Positions 43,182 through 51,877 of a DNA stretch of 64,000 bases are shown here, piece by piece. The stretch's first letter is position 1, and the number at the start of each line of letters is the position of its first letter. The stretch is from Sphingomonas hylomeconis (GTDB lineage: Bacteria; Pseudomonadota; Alphaproteobacteria; Sphingomonadales; Sphingomonadaceae), in assembly GCF_025370105.1 (NCBI RefSeq), contig NZ_JANQBK010000009.1:39093-103092 (forward strand), in the 5' to 3' direction. The position numbers and the translations under genes were made by a program. The notes beneath the pieces are model-generated. The model saw nothing but the letters and a program-made list of their open reading frames with translations, did no database searches and was not told where the DNA came from.

Positions 43182-44216
43182 ATGCGATTGGTTGAAGTGA
43201 AACATGTGATCGCCTTGGTGCGGCAACGCGGGCTGGCAAGCGTTCTCGTCGATCTGGCCGAGCGGATCGAACAGGATTATCGTCGCTGGGGCCAGTTCGA
43301 CAAATCGCCGCGCTATGCGGCGCATTCGCCGCACGGCGTGATCGAACTGATGCCGATCGCCGATGCCGAGCGGTTCGGCTGCAAGTATGTCAACGGTCAT
43401 CCGGCCAATCAGGCGGCGGGGCTGCAGACGGTGATCGGCTTCGGCGTGCTCGCCGATGTCGCCACCGGTTATCCGCTGATGATCGCCGAGATGACGCTGA
43501 TGACCGCGTTGCGCACCGCGGCGATGTCCGCGCTTGCCGCCCGGCATCTCGCGCGACCGAATGCGCGGAGCATGGCAATCATCGGCCTCGGCGCGCAATC
43601 CGAGTTTCAGGCCGTCGCGTTCCAGGCCTTGCTCGGCATTACCGAGTTGCGCGTGTTCGACGTGGATCCGGCCGCCACCGCCAAGTTCCTGGGCAACATG
43701 CAAGGTAGCGGGCTGCGCATCGTCTCTACCGACACCGCCGGCGAAGCCGTGGAAGGCGTGGATATCGTCACCACCGTCACGGCCGACAAGCGCGCCTCCA
43801 CCGTGCTGTCCGACAACATGATCGGCGGCGGCATCCATATCAATGCCGTGGGCGGCGATTGCCCGGGCAAGACCGAGCTCCAGGCGGCGATCCTGCACCG
43901 CGCGCGCGTCTTCGTCGAATTCGAGCCGCAGACGCGGATCGAGGGCGAGATCCAGCAGGTGCCGGCCGATTTCCCGGTCACCGAATTGTGGCAGGTGATC
44001 GCCGGCGAGACGACTGGGCGCGAGCACCGCGACGAGATCACGCTGTTCGATTCCGTCGGCTTTGCGATCGAGGATTTCTCGGCCTTGTCCTATCTATTCG
44101 ACGCCACGAGCGATATCGCCCTGCATCGGGAAATCGATCTGCTCGCCGCGCCGGCCGATCCACGCGACCTCTTTGGCCTTCTGCGCCAGCCTGAACCGGC
44201 GCTTGCTAGGGTATAA
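43182..44216 (+). CDS. Ornithine cyclodeaminase family protein
   Basis: 344 aa NAD-dependent enzyme that converts L-ornithine to L-proline with release of ammonia. The substrate-binding Lys segment GCKYVNGHPANQ (near residue 67) and the diagnostic catalytic Asp in AVGGDCPGKTEL (near 226) are both present, which favours true ornithine cyclodeaminase over the alanine dehydrogenase or ketimine reductase relatives. Rossmann motif AIIGLGAQSEFQ near 130. ATG 43182 follows AAGGAG by seven bases; the frame extending to 43071 runs through the repeat operator. Four bases upstream of the PaiB-like gene. Confidence 0.9.
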   Translation: MRLVEVKHVIALVRQRGLASVLVDLAERIEQDYRRWGQFDKSPRYAAHSPHGVIELMPIADAERFGCKYVNGHPANQAAGLQTVIGFGVLADVATGYPLMIAEMTLMTALRTAAMSALAARHLARPNARSMAIIGLGAQSEFQAVAFQALLGITELRVFDVDPAATAKFLGNMQGSGLRIVSTDTAGEAVEGVDIVTTVTADKRASTVLSDNMIGGGIHINAVGGDCPGKTELQAAILHRARVFVEFEPQTRIEGEIQQVPADFPVTELWQVIAGETTGREHRDEITLFDSVGFAIEDFSALSYLFDATSDIALHREIDLLAAPADPRDLFGLLRQPEPALARV

Positions 44217-44219
44217 ACT

Positions 44220-44852
44220 ATGACTGATCGAACGCCCGCGTCCGCCGATGCCGATAGCGGCCCATTCGGCCGGTTCGACGACGGGGACGTGCGCGCGTTG
44301 ATCACGGAATATCCGCTTGCCTGGGTCACCGCGCAGAACGACGGTGCGGTCGCCAGCCTGCTGCCACTGATCGGCGTCTATGACGCCGCCGGCCGCTTGA
44401 CCGAACTGATCGGCCACCTGGCGCGGTCGAACCCGCTATACGCGGCGTTATGCGCGGCGCCGCAGGCCGCCCTCCTGTTCCGCGGGCCCGAGGCCTATAT
44501 TTCGCCCGAACATGCCGGGCTGAGCGATTGGGCGCCAACCTGGAACTATGCCCAACTCGTGATCCCCGCCGAGATCCGGTTCGACGCCGATCAGACCGAG
44601 GCGGCACTGAACGTGCTGATCGACGCGATGGAACACGGCCACGCCGCGCCTTGGACCACGGCGCAGATGGGGCCGCGCTATCACGGCATGCTGGGCGCGA
44701 TCATCGGCTTCCGCGCAAAGGTGACCGACGTGCAGGGCAAGTTCAAGCTCGCGCAAGACGAGCGCCCGGACGTGCTCCGCGCGCTCTTAGCCAACCACCC
44801 TGATCCGGCGATCTGCCGCTGGATCCGCCGGTTCAACGCCACGCGGCTATAG
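44220..44852 (+). CDS. PaiB-type FMN-binding protein
   Basis: 210 aa. Split-barrel flavin-binding fold of the PaiB family: ITEYPLAWVTAQ at the start, GHLARSNPLY, PEAYISPEH and the characteristic APTWNYAQLVI segment near residue 104. PaiB was described in Bacillus as a negative transcriptional regulator, but the fold is that of FMN-dependent oxidoreductases. It is co-transcribed with ornithine cyclodeaminase (3 bp gap). A reductase role on an N-oxidised amino compound is conceivable but unsupported. Confidence 0.82.
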   Translation: MTDRTPASADADSGPFGRFDDGDVRALITEYPLAWVTAQNDGAVASLLPLIGVYDAAGRLTELIGHLARSNPLYAALCAAPQAALLFRGPEAYISPEHAGLSDWAPTWNYAQLVIPAEIRFDADQTEAALNVLIDAMEHGHAAPWTTAQMGPRYHGMLGAIIGFRAKVTDVQGKFKLAQDERPDVLRALLANHPDPAICRWIRRFNATRL

Positions 44853-45226
44853 CGTTTCGATCAGCACCAGGACGCAACGCTACACGAAGTTAGGACAGTT
44901 CCTTTGCTATCTTGGGCGGTAGGACCCAATCCCGGTCACTCGCCGCCTGATTTCGCCCCCCCCAACAGCGGACGTTGGTTCATAAGAGTTCAGGGTGCTC
45001 CACTCTGCCGGAAACCGCAGCGCGGAAAGGCAAGAAATGGGACTTAGCTGCCGTTCCGCATTGCAACTGGGAATGTCCGCGCACGCCGAAAACGGTCACT
45101 CCTAAAGCGTCTTTAGCCCCGCGCTGCCATTTCCGCCGCGTCGGGAGCCCAGTCCTCTCGAAGGGCTTTTACTTCTCTCCGGATCATTGGTCAGGCGGGG
45201 CAATATCCTCGCAAAACGGCAAGACA
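44853..45226. other. Intergenic region before hipBA
   Basis: No gene seen. It contains a dispersed-motif copy at 44961-44983, a run of eight C at 44956-44963, and G/C-rich scraps; it becomes AT-rich towards the hip promoter. Confidence 0.3.
44961..44983 (+). repeat. Dispersed intergenic motif, copy 2
   Basis: CCCAACAGCGGACGTTGG followed by TTCAT, the copy closest to the consensus. Confidence 0.55.
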
Positions 45227-45347
45227 TATATGCGGAAACATATAATTTTCAACTCGAATATGCTGGGACATATTTCCAATTGAGTTTATAGCGCTATTTG
45301 ATATGCTCAAGCATATAATATCAAACAAATATATGCCAGGGTAGATA
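45227..45347. promoter_or_regulatory. hipBA promoter/operator array
   Basis: AT-rich island with three clear palindromes of the form ATATG-N6-CATAT: TATATG/CATATA at 45227-45244, AATATG/CATATT at 45257-45274, GATATG/CATATA at 45300-45317. A fourth, half-degenerate one (TATATG/TAGATA) is at 45330-45347, next to the hipB start. Offsets are 30, 43 and 30 bp. This is the expected layout for cooperative autorepression by a HipB dimer, alone or with HipA. Confidence 0.75.
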
Positions 45348-45348
45348 A

Positions 45349-45954
45349 ATGAGTGCGGGAATTGAAGAGATAGCAGCGGGTATCCGCGGGGCGCGTATCG
45401 CAAAGGCACTAACCCAGAAGGAGCTGGGGCAGCGCGTTGGCTTGCCCCAAAGCCATATCTCCAAAATCGAAAAAGGCACGGTGGATCTCAAACTTTCAAG
45501 CCTTGTCGAGATCGCGCGCGCGCTCGATCTTGAGATCACGCTCGTGCCGCGCAAGGCTTTGCCTGCCGTCGAGGGAGCGGTGCGTGCGCATGGCACGACC
45601 GTCGAAACAAGCCGCGCAGTGAGCTTACTCAACGAACAGGCGCATATCGCAGAACGCATCAAAGCAAACTTCCCAGACCTCTCTCAGGTTGAAGGCTTCC
45701 AGAATGCGATCCGGAGCATCCCCAGACTGCAATTTGATACAGCTCAACTCAAAGCCCTCGATGAGGCCTTGCAGCCAGCAAAACGGCTGAAGACGATCAT
45801 CGAGGCTCAGGGCGGGGCAGCTGCTCTCGCCAAACGCATTGAGGAGGCGACTTCGGCTCTCCGGCATTTCCGCAACATTCAGGTGCATCATGCGCCGTTA
45901 ATCGAGGCTGCACGCCAGCTTCCCGCTTACCGGCTGGAGGAGGATGACGCATGA
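45349..45954 (+). CDS. hipB: HipB-like antitoxin with XRE helix-turn-helix and long C-terminal extension
   Basis: 201 aa. Residues about 8-65 are a Cro/C1-type helix-turn-helix (RIAKALTQKELGQRVGLPQS, HISKIEKG), which binds the upstream palindromes. The remaining 130 residues are helical and of unknown fold; classical HipB is under 100 aa, so the extension is a notable addition. It should neutralise HipA and repress the operon. The stop overlaps the hipA start by four bases (ATGA). The A/T-rich promoter and GC-moderate codons hint at acquisition by transfer. Confidence 0.85.
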   Translation: MSAGIEEIAAGIRGARIAKALTQKELGQRVGLPQSHISKIEKGTVDLKLSSLVEIARALDLEITLVPRKALPAVEGAVRAHGTTVETSRAVSLLNEQAHIAERIKANFPDLSQVEGFQNAIRSIPRLQFDTAQLKALDEALQPAKRLKTIIEAQGGAAALAKRIEEATSALRHFRNIQVHHAPLIEAARQLPAYRLEEDDA

Positions 45955-47165
45955 TTGATCCAGCCGCTCTCGCCATACTCCTGCATGATCGCCGCATCGG
46001 GACGCTCGCGCGCCTCGATGGCGATCGTAGCATCTTCACGTTCGACGAGGCCTACCTCGCCGACGAAGATCGCCCGACGCTCTCGCTTGCCTATCGTGAC
46101 CAATATGGCGCAATCATCAATGCGCCTCGCGCCTATCAAACACAGATCGAGCCGTTCTTCTCGAACCTTTTGCCCGAAGGAACCCTGCGCGATTATCTTG
46201 CGCGGCGCGCCGGCGTTAAGTCAGTGCGCGAATATCTCCTTCTCGCGCAGCTTGGCGGAGACTTGCCAGGCGCGGTCAAGGCCGTGCCCGTCGAGGCGCG
46301 TGACGTGCAGCCTGAAGACGCAGACGAAGAAGGCGTTGCAGCTGAAGCCAAGCGCGCACTGCGCTTCTCGCTCGCCGGCGTTCAACTCAAATTTTCAGCC
46401 TTGAAGAACAGGGGCAAGAATGGTGGCCTCACCATTCCGGTGAGCGGCACGGGCGGCGACTGGATCGTCAAACTGCCGTCAGCCCGTCATCCCGACGTTC
46501 CGGAAAACGAGTTCGCCGCCATGAGCTTGGCCTCCAAGCTCGGGATCGATGTCCCCGACATCGATCTTCTGCCGCTCGAAACGATCGACGGATTGCCCGA
46601 CGGGATCACCCGATACGGGGCGTCGGCATATGCCATACGCCGTTTCGACCGGACCGATGCCGGCCCCGTCCACATCGAGGATTTCGCGCAAGTCTACGGT
46701 GTCTACGCCGACGACAAATATGAGAACGCGAGCTACCGCCAAATTTTGTCGGTGCTCGCAATCGCAGCCGATGAGGCAAGCTCGGTCGAATTCATCCGCC
46801 GGCTCACCTACTCCGTGCTGATCGGCAATGGCGACATGCACCTGAAGAACTGGTCACTGACCTATCCCGATCAGCGCCGACCTATCTTGGCGCCAGCATA
46901 TGATCTTCTCTCGACCGTCGCCTATATCCCTGAGGAGGTTGCCGCCCTCAAATTTCATCGGTCGCGCGAATGGGAGTCCTTCACCTACCGCGAACTGGAG
47001 ACGATCGCCGACAAAGCGCGGCTCCCGTCGCATCTGGTTATCTCGACAGCGAAGGAAACAGTAGAGCGGTTTGACGGGCTTTGGGAGCAGGAGAAGACGC
47101 ATCTCCCCTTCTCGGGTGAGGTAATTGCCGCAATCGAAAAACACAGAAAGCGCCTCTCAGTCTGA
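45951..47165 (+). CDS. hipA: HipA-type serine/threonine kinase toxin
   Basis: 404 aa. N-terminal HipA subdomain (about 5-110, with PFFSNLLPEG), then a kinase-like core: ATP-site FSLAGVQLKFSA, WIVKLPSARHPDVPENE with the ATP-binding Lys, catalytic loop IGNGDMHLKNWSL (Asp near residue 294) and metal Asp in APAYDLLST (near 314). HipA kinases phosphorylate aminoacyl-tRNA synthetases (GltX in the E. coli protein) and cause growth arrest. All kinase motifs look intact, so the toxin is probably active. It is translated with hipB. Confidence 0.92.
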   Translation: MIDPAALAILLHDRRIGTLARLDGDRSIFTFDEAYLADEDRPTLSLAYRDQYGAIINAPRAYQTQIEPFFSNLLPEGTLRDYLARRAGVKSVREYLLLAQLGGDLPGAVKAVPVEARDVQPEDADEEGVAAEAKRALRFSLAGVQLKFSALKNRGKNGGLTIPVSGTGGDWIVKLPSARHPDVPENEFAAMSLASKLGIDVPDIDLLPLETIDGLPDGITRYGASAYAIRRFDRTDAGPVHIEDFAQVYGVYADDKYENASYRQILSVLAIAADEASSVEFIRRLTYSVLIGNGDMHLKNWSLTYPDQRRPILAPAYDLLSTVAYIPEEVAALKFHRSREWESFTYRELETIADKARLPSHLVISTAKETVERFDGLWEQEKTHLPFSGEVIAAIEKHRKRLSV

Positions 47166-47570
47166 ACCAACTGCAACAGAATGCGCTTGCATCGAAACAG
47201 TTGGTGCGCTGCAGCGGGAGGGCTTAATGGGACAGCAATGGCTGGTTGCGGCAGGAGCGGTCATTGGCGCCCGCGGCGTCGAACGGCGAAAGTTGGTCGA
47301 GAGCTGCCACAGCGTTCCGGCGACAGTGACCCAATAGCAGCCCCTCGCAGCGCGGATTTGGTTTGCCGTTTCGGACATCCATTAAGGCTAGAGCCCACTA
47401 TCGTGTGCTGCAGTGGTGAGGGTCTGAGGCGCCGGTTGCATTTCTTGCCGGCCATCCCGCGCTTTCGAGCAAAACCCCGAATTTCGTACGCGCTCTGGCC
47501 GGTATGGCCATCGGCACTTGTCGCCGCTAGCCAATACGGGGTGAGGGTTATTCGCTTTGGGAGACAAGGA
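47166..47570. other. Intergenic region between hipA and LacI regulator
   Basis: No supported gene. A long frame continuous with the LacI gene exists but has no protein-like composition before about 47571. TGACCCAATAGCAGCCCC at 47327 resembles scraps at 57527 and 59577, a possible second dispersed sequence family. Confidence 0.3.
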
Positions 47571-48629
47571 TTGAAAAACGGGAGGCAGGGCGAACGTAGT
47601 GGCCGCTCGCACGCGCGTGCTACGATTGCGGATGTCGCTGAGCTCGCCGGCGTGTCCGCGATGACCGTGTCGAACGTGCTCAACCGCCGCCCCAAAGCAG
47701 GTGCCGATGCGCGCGCGGCGGTTCAGGCAGCGGTAGAGCAGCTTGGCTACGTGCCCAATCGCGAAGCCAAACGGCTGGCCGGCGCGCAGACATTGCGCGT
47801 CGGGATCTTTTATACGGACGCCGCCACGGCGTTCGTCGGCACCGTCCTGGTAGGCGCGCTGAACGCTTCCGTGCCGATGGGCGCCGAGATCATCGTCGAG
47901 CCTGCCGACCCGGCCGATCCTGATGCTCTGCGTGCCTCGCTGCTTCGCTTGCAGCGAAGCGGCGTGAACGGCGTGCTGCTGCCCCCGCCGATTGCCGAAC
48001 TTGTCGCCATGTCGGGGTGGTTGAGCGAGATCGACCTGCCTGCCGTCGCGGTCAGCCCCGGCGCGTCGCTGCCCGGCTTGCCCTCGGCGCGCTGTGACGA
48101 GCAGCACGCCGCTTATGATATCACCCGATTGTTGATCGCGCGTGGCCATCGGCGCATCGGCATCGTCGGTGGCCCGGAGGGACATAGCGCTGCGGCGACG
48201 CGGCTGGAGGGATATCGATGCGCCATGGCCGAGGGCGGACTGCCGGTCGATCGCGAGTTTATCGCGCCCGGTGACTTTACTTTTCAGGGCGGCCAGAAGG
48301 CGGCGGCGCGGCTGCTCGCCCTGCCCGCGCCGGTCGATGCGATCTTCGCGACCAACGATGCATCCGCCTGCGGTGTGCTGGCGACCGCCCATCAGTTGGG
48401 CATTGCGGTACCCGAAGATTTGTCGGTCGTCGGCTATGACGATACGCCGGTCGCTCAACAGGTCTGGCCGGCACTGACCACCGTGCGCCAGGACACGACG
48501 GCAATGGGCAAGATCGCCATGACCCTTCTCGCCGACCTTATCGCGGCACGAAGCACGGGGTCGGCGGCACCGCTGGATCGACTGGTTCCCTATAGCGTGA
48601 TCGAGCGCGGATCGATCCGACCGGCATAA
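47571..48629 (+). CDS. LacI-family transcriptional regulator
   Basis: 352 aa. N-terminal helix-turn-helix and hinge: ATIADVAELAGVSAMTVSNV (about 15-34), then AVEQLGYVPNREAKRLAG, and a periplasmic-binding-protein-like sugar-binding domain ending SVVGYDDTPVAQQVWPALTT. The start is uncertain. TTG 47571 has GGGAGA about seven bases upstream and gives the usual short N-terminus; GTG 47541 is the alternative, and no ATG fits. Followed by an MFS/GH3 operon and a TonB receptor/carboxylesterase unit, both carrying CG-centred palindromes this regulator likely binds. Confidence 0.88.
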   Translation: MKNGRQGERSGRSHARATIADVAELAGVSAMTVSNVLNRRPKAGADARAAVQAAVEQLGYVPNREAKRLAGAQTLRVGIFYTDAATAFVGTVLVGALNASVPMGAEIIVEPADPADPDALRASLLRLQRSGVNGVLLPPPIAELVAMSGWLSEIDLPAVAVSPGASLPGLPSARCDEQHAAYDITRLLIARGHRRIGIVGGPEGHSAAATRLEGYRCAMAEGGLPVDREFIAPGDFTFQGGQKAAARLLALPAPVDAIFATNDASACGVLATAHQLGIAVPEDLSVVGYDDTPVAQQVWPALTTVRQDTTAMGKIAMTLLADLIAARSTGSAAPLDRLVPYSVIERGSIRPA

Positions 48630-48638
48630 TCGAACCGC

Positions 48639-48677
48639 TTGACATCGACGGTCGAGCTGGCGTTGTAGCGCTAAACC
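48639..48677 (+). promoter_or_regulatory. Promoter with LacI-type operator before MFS/GH3 operon
   Basis: CTTGACAT, with the TTGACA hexamer at 48639-48644, is followed 17 bases later by the CG-centred imperfect palindrome GTTGTAGC-GCTAAACC (48662-48677), whose right half GCTAAAC is identical to the element before the TonB receptor at 51844. The palindrome covers the expected -10 region, a position suited to repression. Confidence 0.5.
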
Positions 48678-48731
48678 GATCGGAAACTAGATGGCCAGTC
48701 TCTCGTCAAGCATCGTCCTGCGGAACTTCGC

Positions 48732-50075
48732 ATGATTGAAAAAATCGCTGGCGATAGGCCTGACGGATGGCCTCCGCGCCGTACGGCTTGGATCGCGGCT
48801 GTCATTCTGATGCTCGCCAATACGCTAGCCTTCGTTGATCGGCAGGCACTGGCCCTGTTGGTGGAGCCGATCAAACGAGACTTCGGCGTCTCGGACACCA
48901 GCATGAGCCTGTTATATGGGCTCAGCTTCACGCTGTTCTACGTCCTATTGGGTATTCCAATTGCGCGGCTCGCGGACCGGGCCAACCGCCGCAACATCGT
49001 GGCCGTGTCGGTGTTCGCGTGGAGCGCGGCGACCGCTTTGTGCGGCGCGGTACGCAGTTTCCCCCTGCTGTTCGCCGCCCGGATCGGCGTCGGCGCAGGC
49101 GAGGCGGGGCTGGGCCCGGCGGCCTATTCGATCCTGTCCGATTACTTCCCGGCGAAACGGCTCGCCGCGGCGATCGGCGTGTATCAGATGGGCACCTATC
49201 TCGGTGGCGCGCTCGCACTGGTCCTGGGCGGCCTGATGGCGGCGGTAATTCCGACGGATGCGCTGGTGACCGTTCCCATGATTGGCGCCGTCAAGGGCTG
49301 GCAATTGGTCTTTCTCGGGCTCGGTATCCCGGGACTGCTCCTGGGCCTGGCAATGCTCTTGATCCGGGAGCCGATGCGGCGCGGGCTGGGCGAGCACGGT
49401 GGCCAGGTGGTGCCGCTCCGGCATTTCGTCGCCCATATCATGGCGCGACGCCGCGCCTATCTGGGCATCGGCATCGGCTTTGCGCTGATGATTCTGGTCG
49501 GCAACGGGACCGGCGCGTGGATTCCGGCATTTTTTCAGCGTCGCTTCGACTGGACGACGGCGGAAATCGGCGTGCGATATGGCGCCGTCGTCTTCGTTTT
49601 CGGTACGTCCGGCGCGTTCTTCGGCGGACATTTCGCCAGCTGGCTTTCGTCGCGGGGCCATCCGCGCGGTAATCTCGGCGCCGCGCTGCTCGGCTTTTCG
49701 GCGCTCATACCGCTGACGATCGCTTTTCCCCTGGTGCCGAACCCCTGGATTGCGCTCGGCCTGATCGCAGGCATGAACTTCTTTGCCGGATTCAATTTCG
49801 GCGGCGGGCTGGCGGCCTTGCAGGAAATGACGCCCAATAGAATGCGCGCGCTGGTCGCGTCGGCCTATATGCTACTGATCAACCTGATCGGCGGGACGCT
49901 GGGCCCGATGGCGGTGGCGTTGCTCACCGATCACTGGTTCGCCGATCCGCAACGGCTGCCGGAGGCGATTTCGATCACCTGCGCGATCGCATCGCCGCTG
50001 GCGTTGCTGTGCCTGATAATCGGCATGGCCGGACACCGCGCGACCATGGCCGTCGTCGCCGCTCCCGCGCCATGA
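48732..50075 (+). CDS. MFS transporter, spinster-like
   Basis: 447 aa, 12 helices. Opening segment LANTLAFVDRQALALLVEPI (near 29-48), the loop 2-3 motif ARLADRANRRNIV (near 78) and ARIGVGAGEAGLGPAAYSI place it with spinster-type proton symporters that are common in sphingomonad TonB-receptor loci. It should import the mono- or disaccharide released outside or in the periplasm. The stop overlaps the GH3 gene by four bases (ATGA), so it is co-translated with it. Confidence 0.87.
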   Translation: MIEKIAGDRPDGWPPRRTAWIAAVILMLANTLAFVDRQALALLVEPIKRDFGVSDTSMSLLYGLSFTLFYVLLGIPIARLADRANRRNIVAVSVFAWSAATALCGAVRSFPLLFAARIGVGAGEAGLGPAAYSILSDYFPAKRLAAAIGVYQMGTYLGGALALVLGGLMAAVIPTDALVTVPMIGAVKGWQLVFLGLGIPGLLLGLAMLLIREPMRRGLGEHGGQVVPLRHFVAHIMARRRAYLGIGIGFALMILVGNGTGAWIPAFFQRRFDWTTAEIGVRYGAVVFVFGTSGAFFGGHFASWLSSRGHPRGNLGAALLGFSALIPLTIAFPLVPNPWIALGLIAGMNFFAGFNFGGGLAALQEMTPNRMRALVASAYMLLINLIGGTLGPMAVALLTDHWFADPQRLPEAISITCAIASPLALLCLIIGMAGHRATMAVVAAPAP

Positions 50076-51757
50076 TCGTGTCCGCCAAGGAAATGCCCAA
50101 TCCACTGGCCCTCGATGCCGCGGGCCAGGCCTGGGTCGAACGGACACTGGCCGGCCTGTCGACCGAGGCGGCGATTGCGCAGCTGTTCGTGTTGTCCAGC
50201 CGCGAGGACACGATCGAGGAAAACCTCGCCATAGGCGCTCATCGCCCGGGCGGCATCCACCGCTTTCCCGCGCGCGATCTCGCCCAGGCGGTGGCGGCCA
50301 CGCGCCGCATGATCGAAGCGGCGGAAATTCCGGTGCTGCTGAGCGGCGACATCGAGGGCGGCACGGCGAGTTACCCCTTCGCGACCCCCCTGCCCAATCA
50401 GATGGGCATAGCGGCGTGCGATGATCTTGCGCTGTCGGCGGCGGTGGCGGAAGTGATCGCGCTCGAAAGCCGCGCGCTGGGGTATGACTGGTCCTTCACG
50501 CCAGTCGTGGATCTCAATGTCGCGTTCCGCAACGCCGTGGTGGGCACGCGATCCTATGGAGCCGATGTGGACCGCGTGCTGGCGCAGGCGCGCACCTATG
50601 TCCGCGTGCTGCAGGCACACGGCATCGCCGCCAGCGCCAAACACTGGCCCGGCGACGGCATCGACGACCGCGATCAGCATCTCACCACAACCGTCAATCC
50701 GATGACGCCCACGGCGTGGGCGGAAAGCTTCGGTCGCATCTTCCGCCAATTGATCGCGGACGGCGTGATGACGATCATGTCGGCGCATATCGCCTTGCCC
50801 GCTTATGCCGCAGAAGCCGGTGTTACCGGGCGGGAGCGGTACGCCCCGGCGTCGGTATCGCTGCTGCTCAACCAGCGTCTGCTCCGCGAGGAACTCGGCT
50901 TTCGCGGCCTGATCGTCTCTGACGCGACGGTGATGGGCGGGCTGACGAGCTGGCTGGATCGCCGCGAGGCCGTGCCGGCCGTCATCGCCAACGGATGCGA
51001 CGTGTTCCTGTTCAGCCGCGACGCGGCGGCGGACATGGCGCTGATGTTGGATGGTCTGCGGGAGGGCCGCTTGTCGGAAGCGCGGCTGGAGGAAGCGGTG
51101 CGTCGCATGCTGTCGTTCAAGGCGGCACTGGGCCTTGATCGGCGCACGCCGGCCGATCGGCTTGGGTCGCTGGAGGCCGTTCGCGCCGGACTGCAGACCG
51201 AGCGCAGCATCGGGGTTGCCCGCACCGCCGCCGGCCGCAGCGCGACCTTGGTCAAGGACACGCAGAACCTGCTCCCGCTCGATCCGCAACGCCATCGTCG
51301 CGTCACCGTGATCACCGATCCCGGATGGACGTTTTTTGCAGGGGCAGTGGAGCGTAGTTTCGATCCGTTCTTCGAGGGGATGCACGAACGGGGGTTCGAA
51401 CTACGCGACTTCGACCCCGAGGCACCGCCCAGCGGCGACGACACCGACCTGCTGATCTACCTGATCGGCCAGGAAGCGACCCCGAGCATCGGCCAGATCC
51501 ACCTGGACTTCGCCAAGATGCACGGCGGCATGCGCCGCGCGATGATGCAGTTCAATCAGGAGATGCCGACGCTCTTGCTGTCGTTCGGCCAGCCCTATTA
51601 CCTGCGCGACGCCGCCAACTTCGCCACGTACATCAACAGCTATTCATCGCTGGAGACGGTGCAGCGCGAGCTGGTGTCGCGCCTGGTAGGCGCAACGCCG
51701 TTCACCGGCGTCAGCCCGGTCGATCCGTTTTGCGGCGAGGCACAATTGTGCTGGTAA
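50072..51757 (+). CDS. Glycoside hydrolase family 3 enzyme, cytoplasmic
   Basis: 561 aa. GH3 TIM barrel with SGDIEGG, YDWSFTPVVDLN, the substrate-binding SAKHWPGDGIDDRDQH (Lys-His near residue 189) and the nucleophile Asp in GLIVSDATVMGG near 287. The second domain (about 390-561) is a shortened GH3 C-terminal sandwich. No signal peptide, so it works in the cytoplasm on glycosides brought in by the preceding MFS carrier. The Asp/His-rich loop after KHWPG resembles N-acetylhexosaminidase-type GH3 members, but beta-glucosidase activity cannot be excluded. Confidence 0.88.
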   Translation: MIVSAKEMPNPLALDAAGQAWVERTLAGLSTEAAIAQLFVLSSREDTIEENLAIGAHRPGGIHRFPARDLAQAVAATRRMIEAAEIPVLLSGDIEGGTASYPFATPLPNQMGIAACDDLALSAAVAEVIALESRALGYDWSFTPVVDLNVAFRNAVVGTRSYGADVDRVLAQARTYVRVLQAHGIAASAKHWPGDGIDDRDQHLTTTVNPMTPTAWAESFGRIFRQLIADGVMTIMSAHIALPAYAAEAGVTGRERYAPASVSLLLNQRLLREELGFRGLIVSDATVMGGLTSWLDRREAVPAVIANGCDVFLFSRDAAADMALMLDGLREGRLSEARLEEAVRRMLSFKAALGLDRRTPADRLGSLEAVRAGLQTERSIGVARTAAGRSATLVKDTQNLLPLDPQRHRRVTVITDPGWTFFAGAVERSFDPFFEGMHERGFELRDFDPEAPPSGDDTDLLIYLIGQEATPSIGQIHLDFAKMHGGMRRAMMQFNQEMPTLLLSFGQPYYLRDAANFATYINSYSSLETVQRELVSRLVGATPFTGVSPVDPFCGEAQLCW

Positions 51758-51821
51758 GGATATCAGCACGTGGCGCCGGGGCCACACAGCGATCCAATCC
51801 AGCGCGATCTGCCGATGTGGC

Positions 51822-51859
51822 TTGACATACCACGCCCGTATATTGTTTTGCGCTAAACA
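51822..51859 (+). promoter_or_regulatory. Promoter with LacI-type operator before TonB receptor
   Basis: TTGACA at 51822-51827, then the near-perfect CG-centred palindrome TGTTTTGC-GCTAAACA at 51844-51859 (one mismatched pair). Spacing from TTGACA to the palindrome is within one base of that before the MFS/GH3 operon, so both look like targets of the LacI regulator at 47571. Confidence 0.55.
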
Positions 51860-51877
51860 TAACAAGTATGGAGCGGG

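Noticed and set aside
44956..44963. Run of eight C as a second phase-variable tract
   Set aside because: Intergenic and not near a promoter I can define; only the 13-C tract lies in a coding sequence.
47181..47570. N-terminal extension of 130 residues on the LacI regulator
   Set aside because: LacI proteins begin close to the helix-turn-helix, and the extra part is Arg-rich with no motif; TTG 47571 has a ribosome site.
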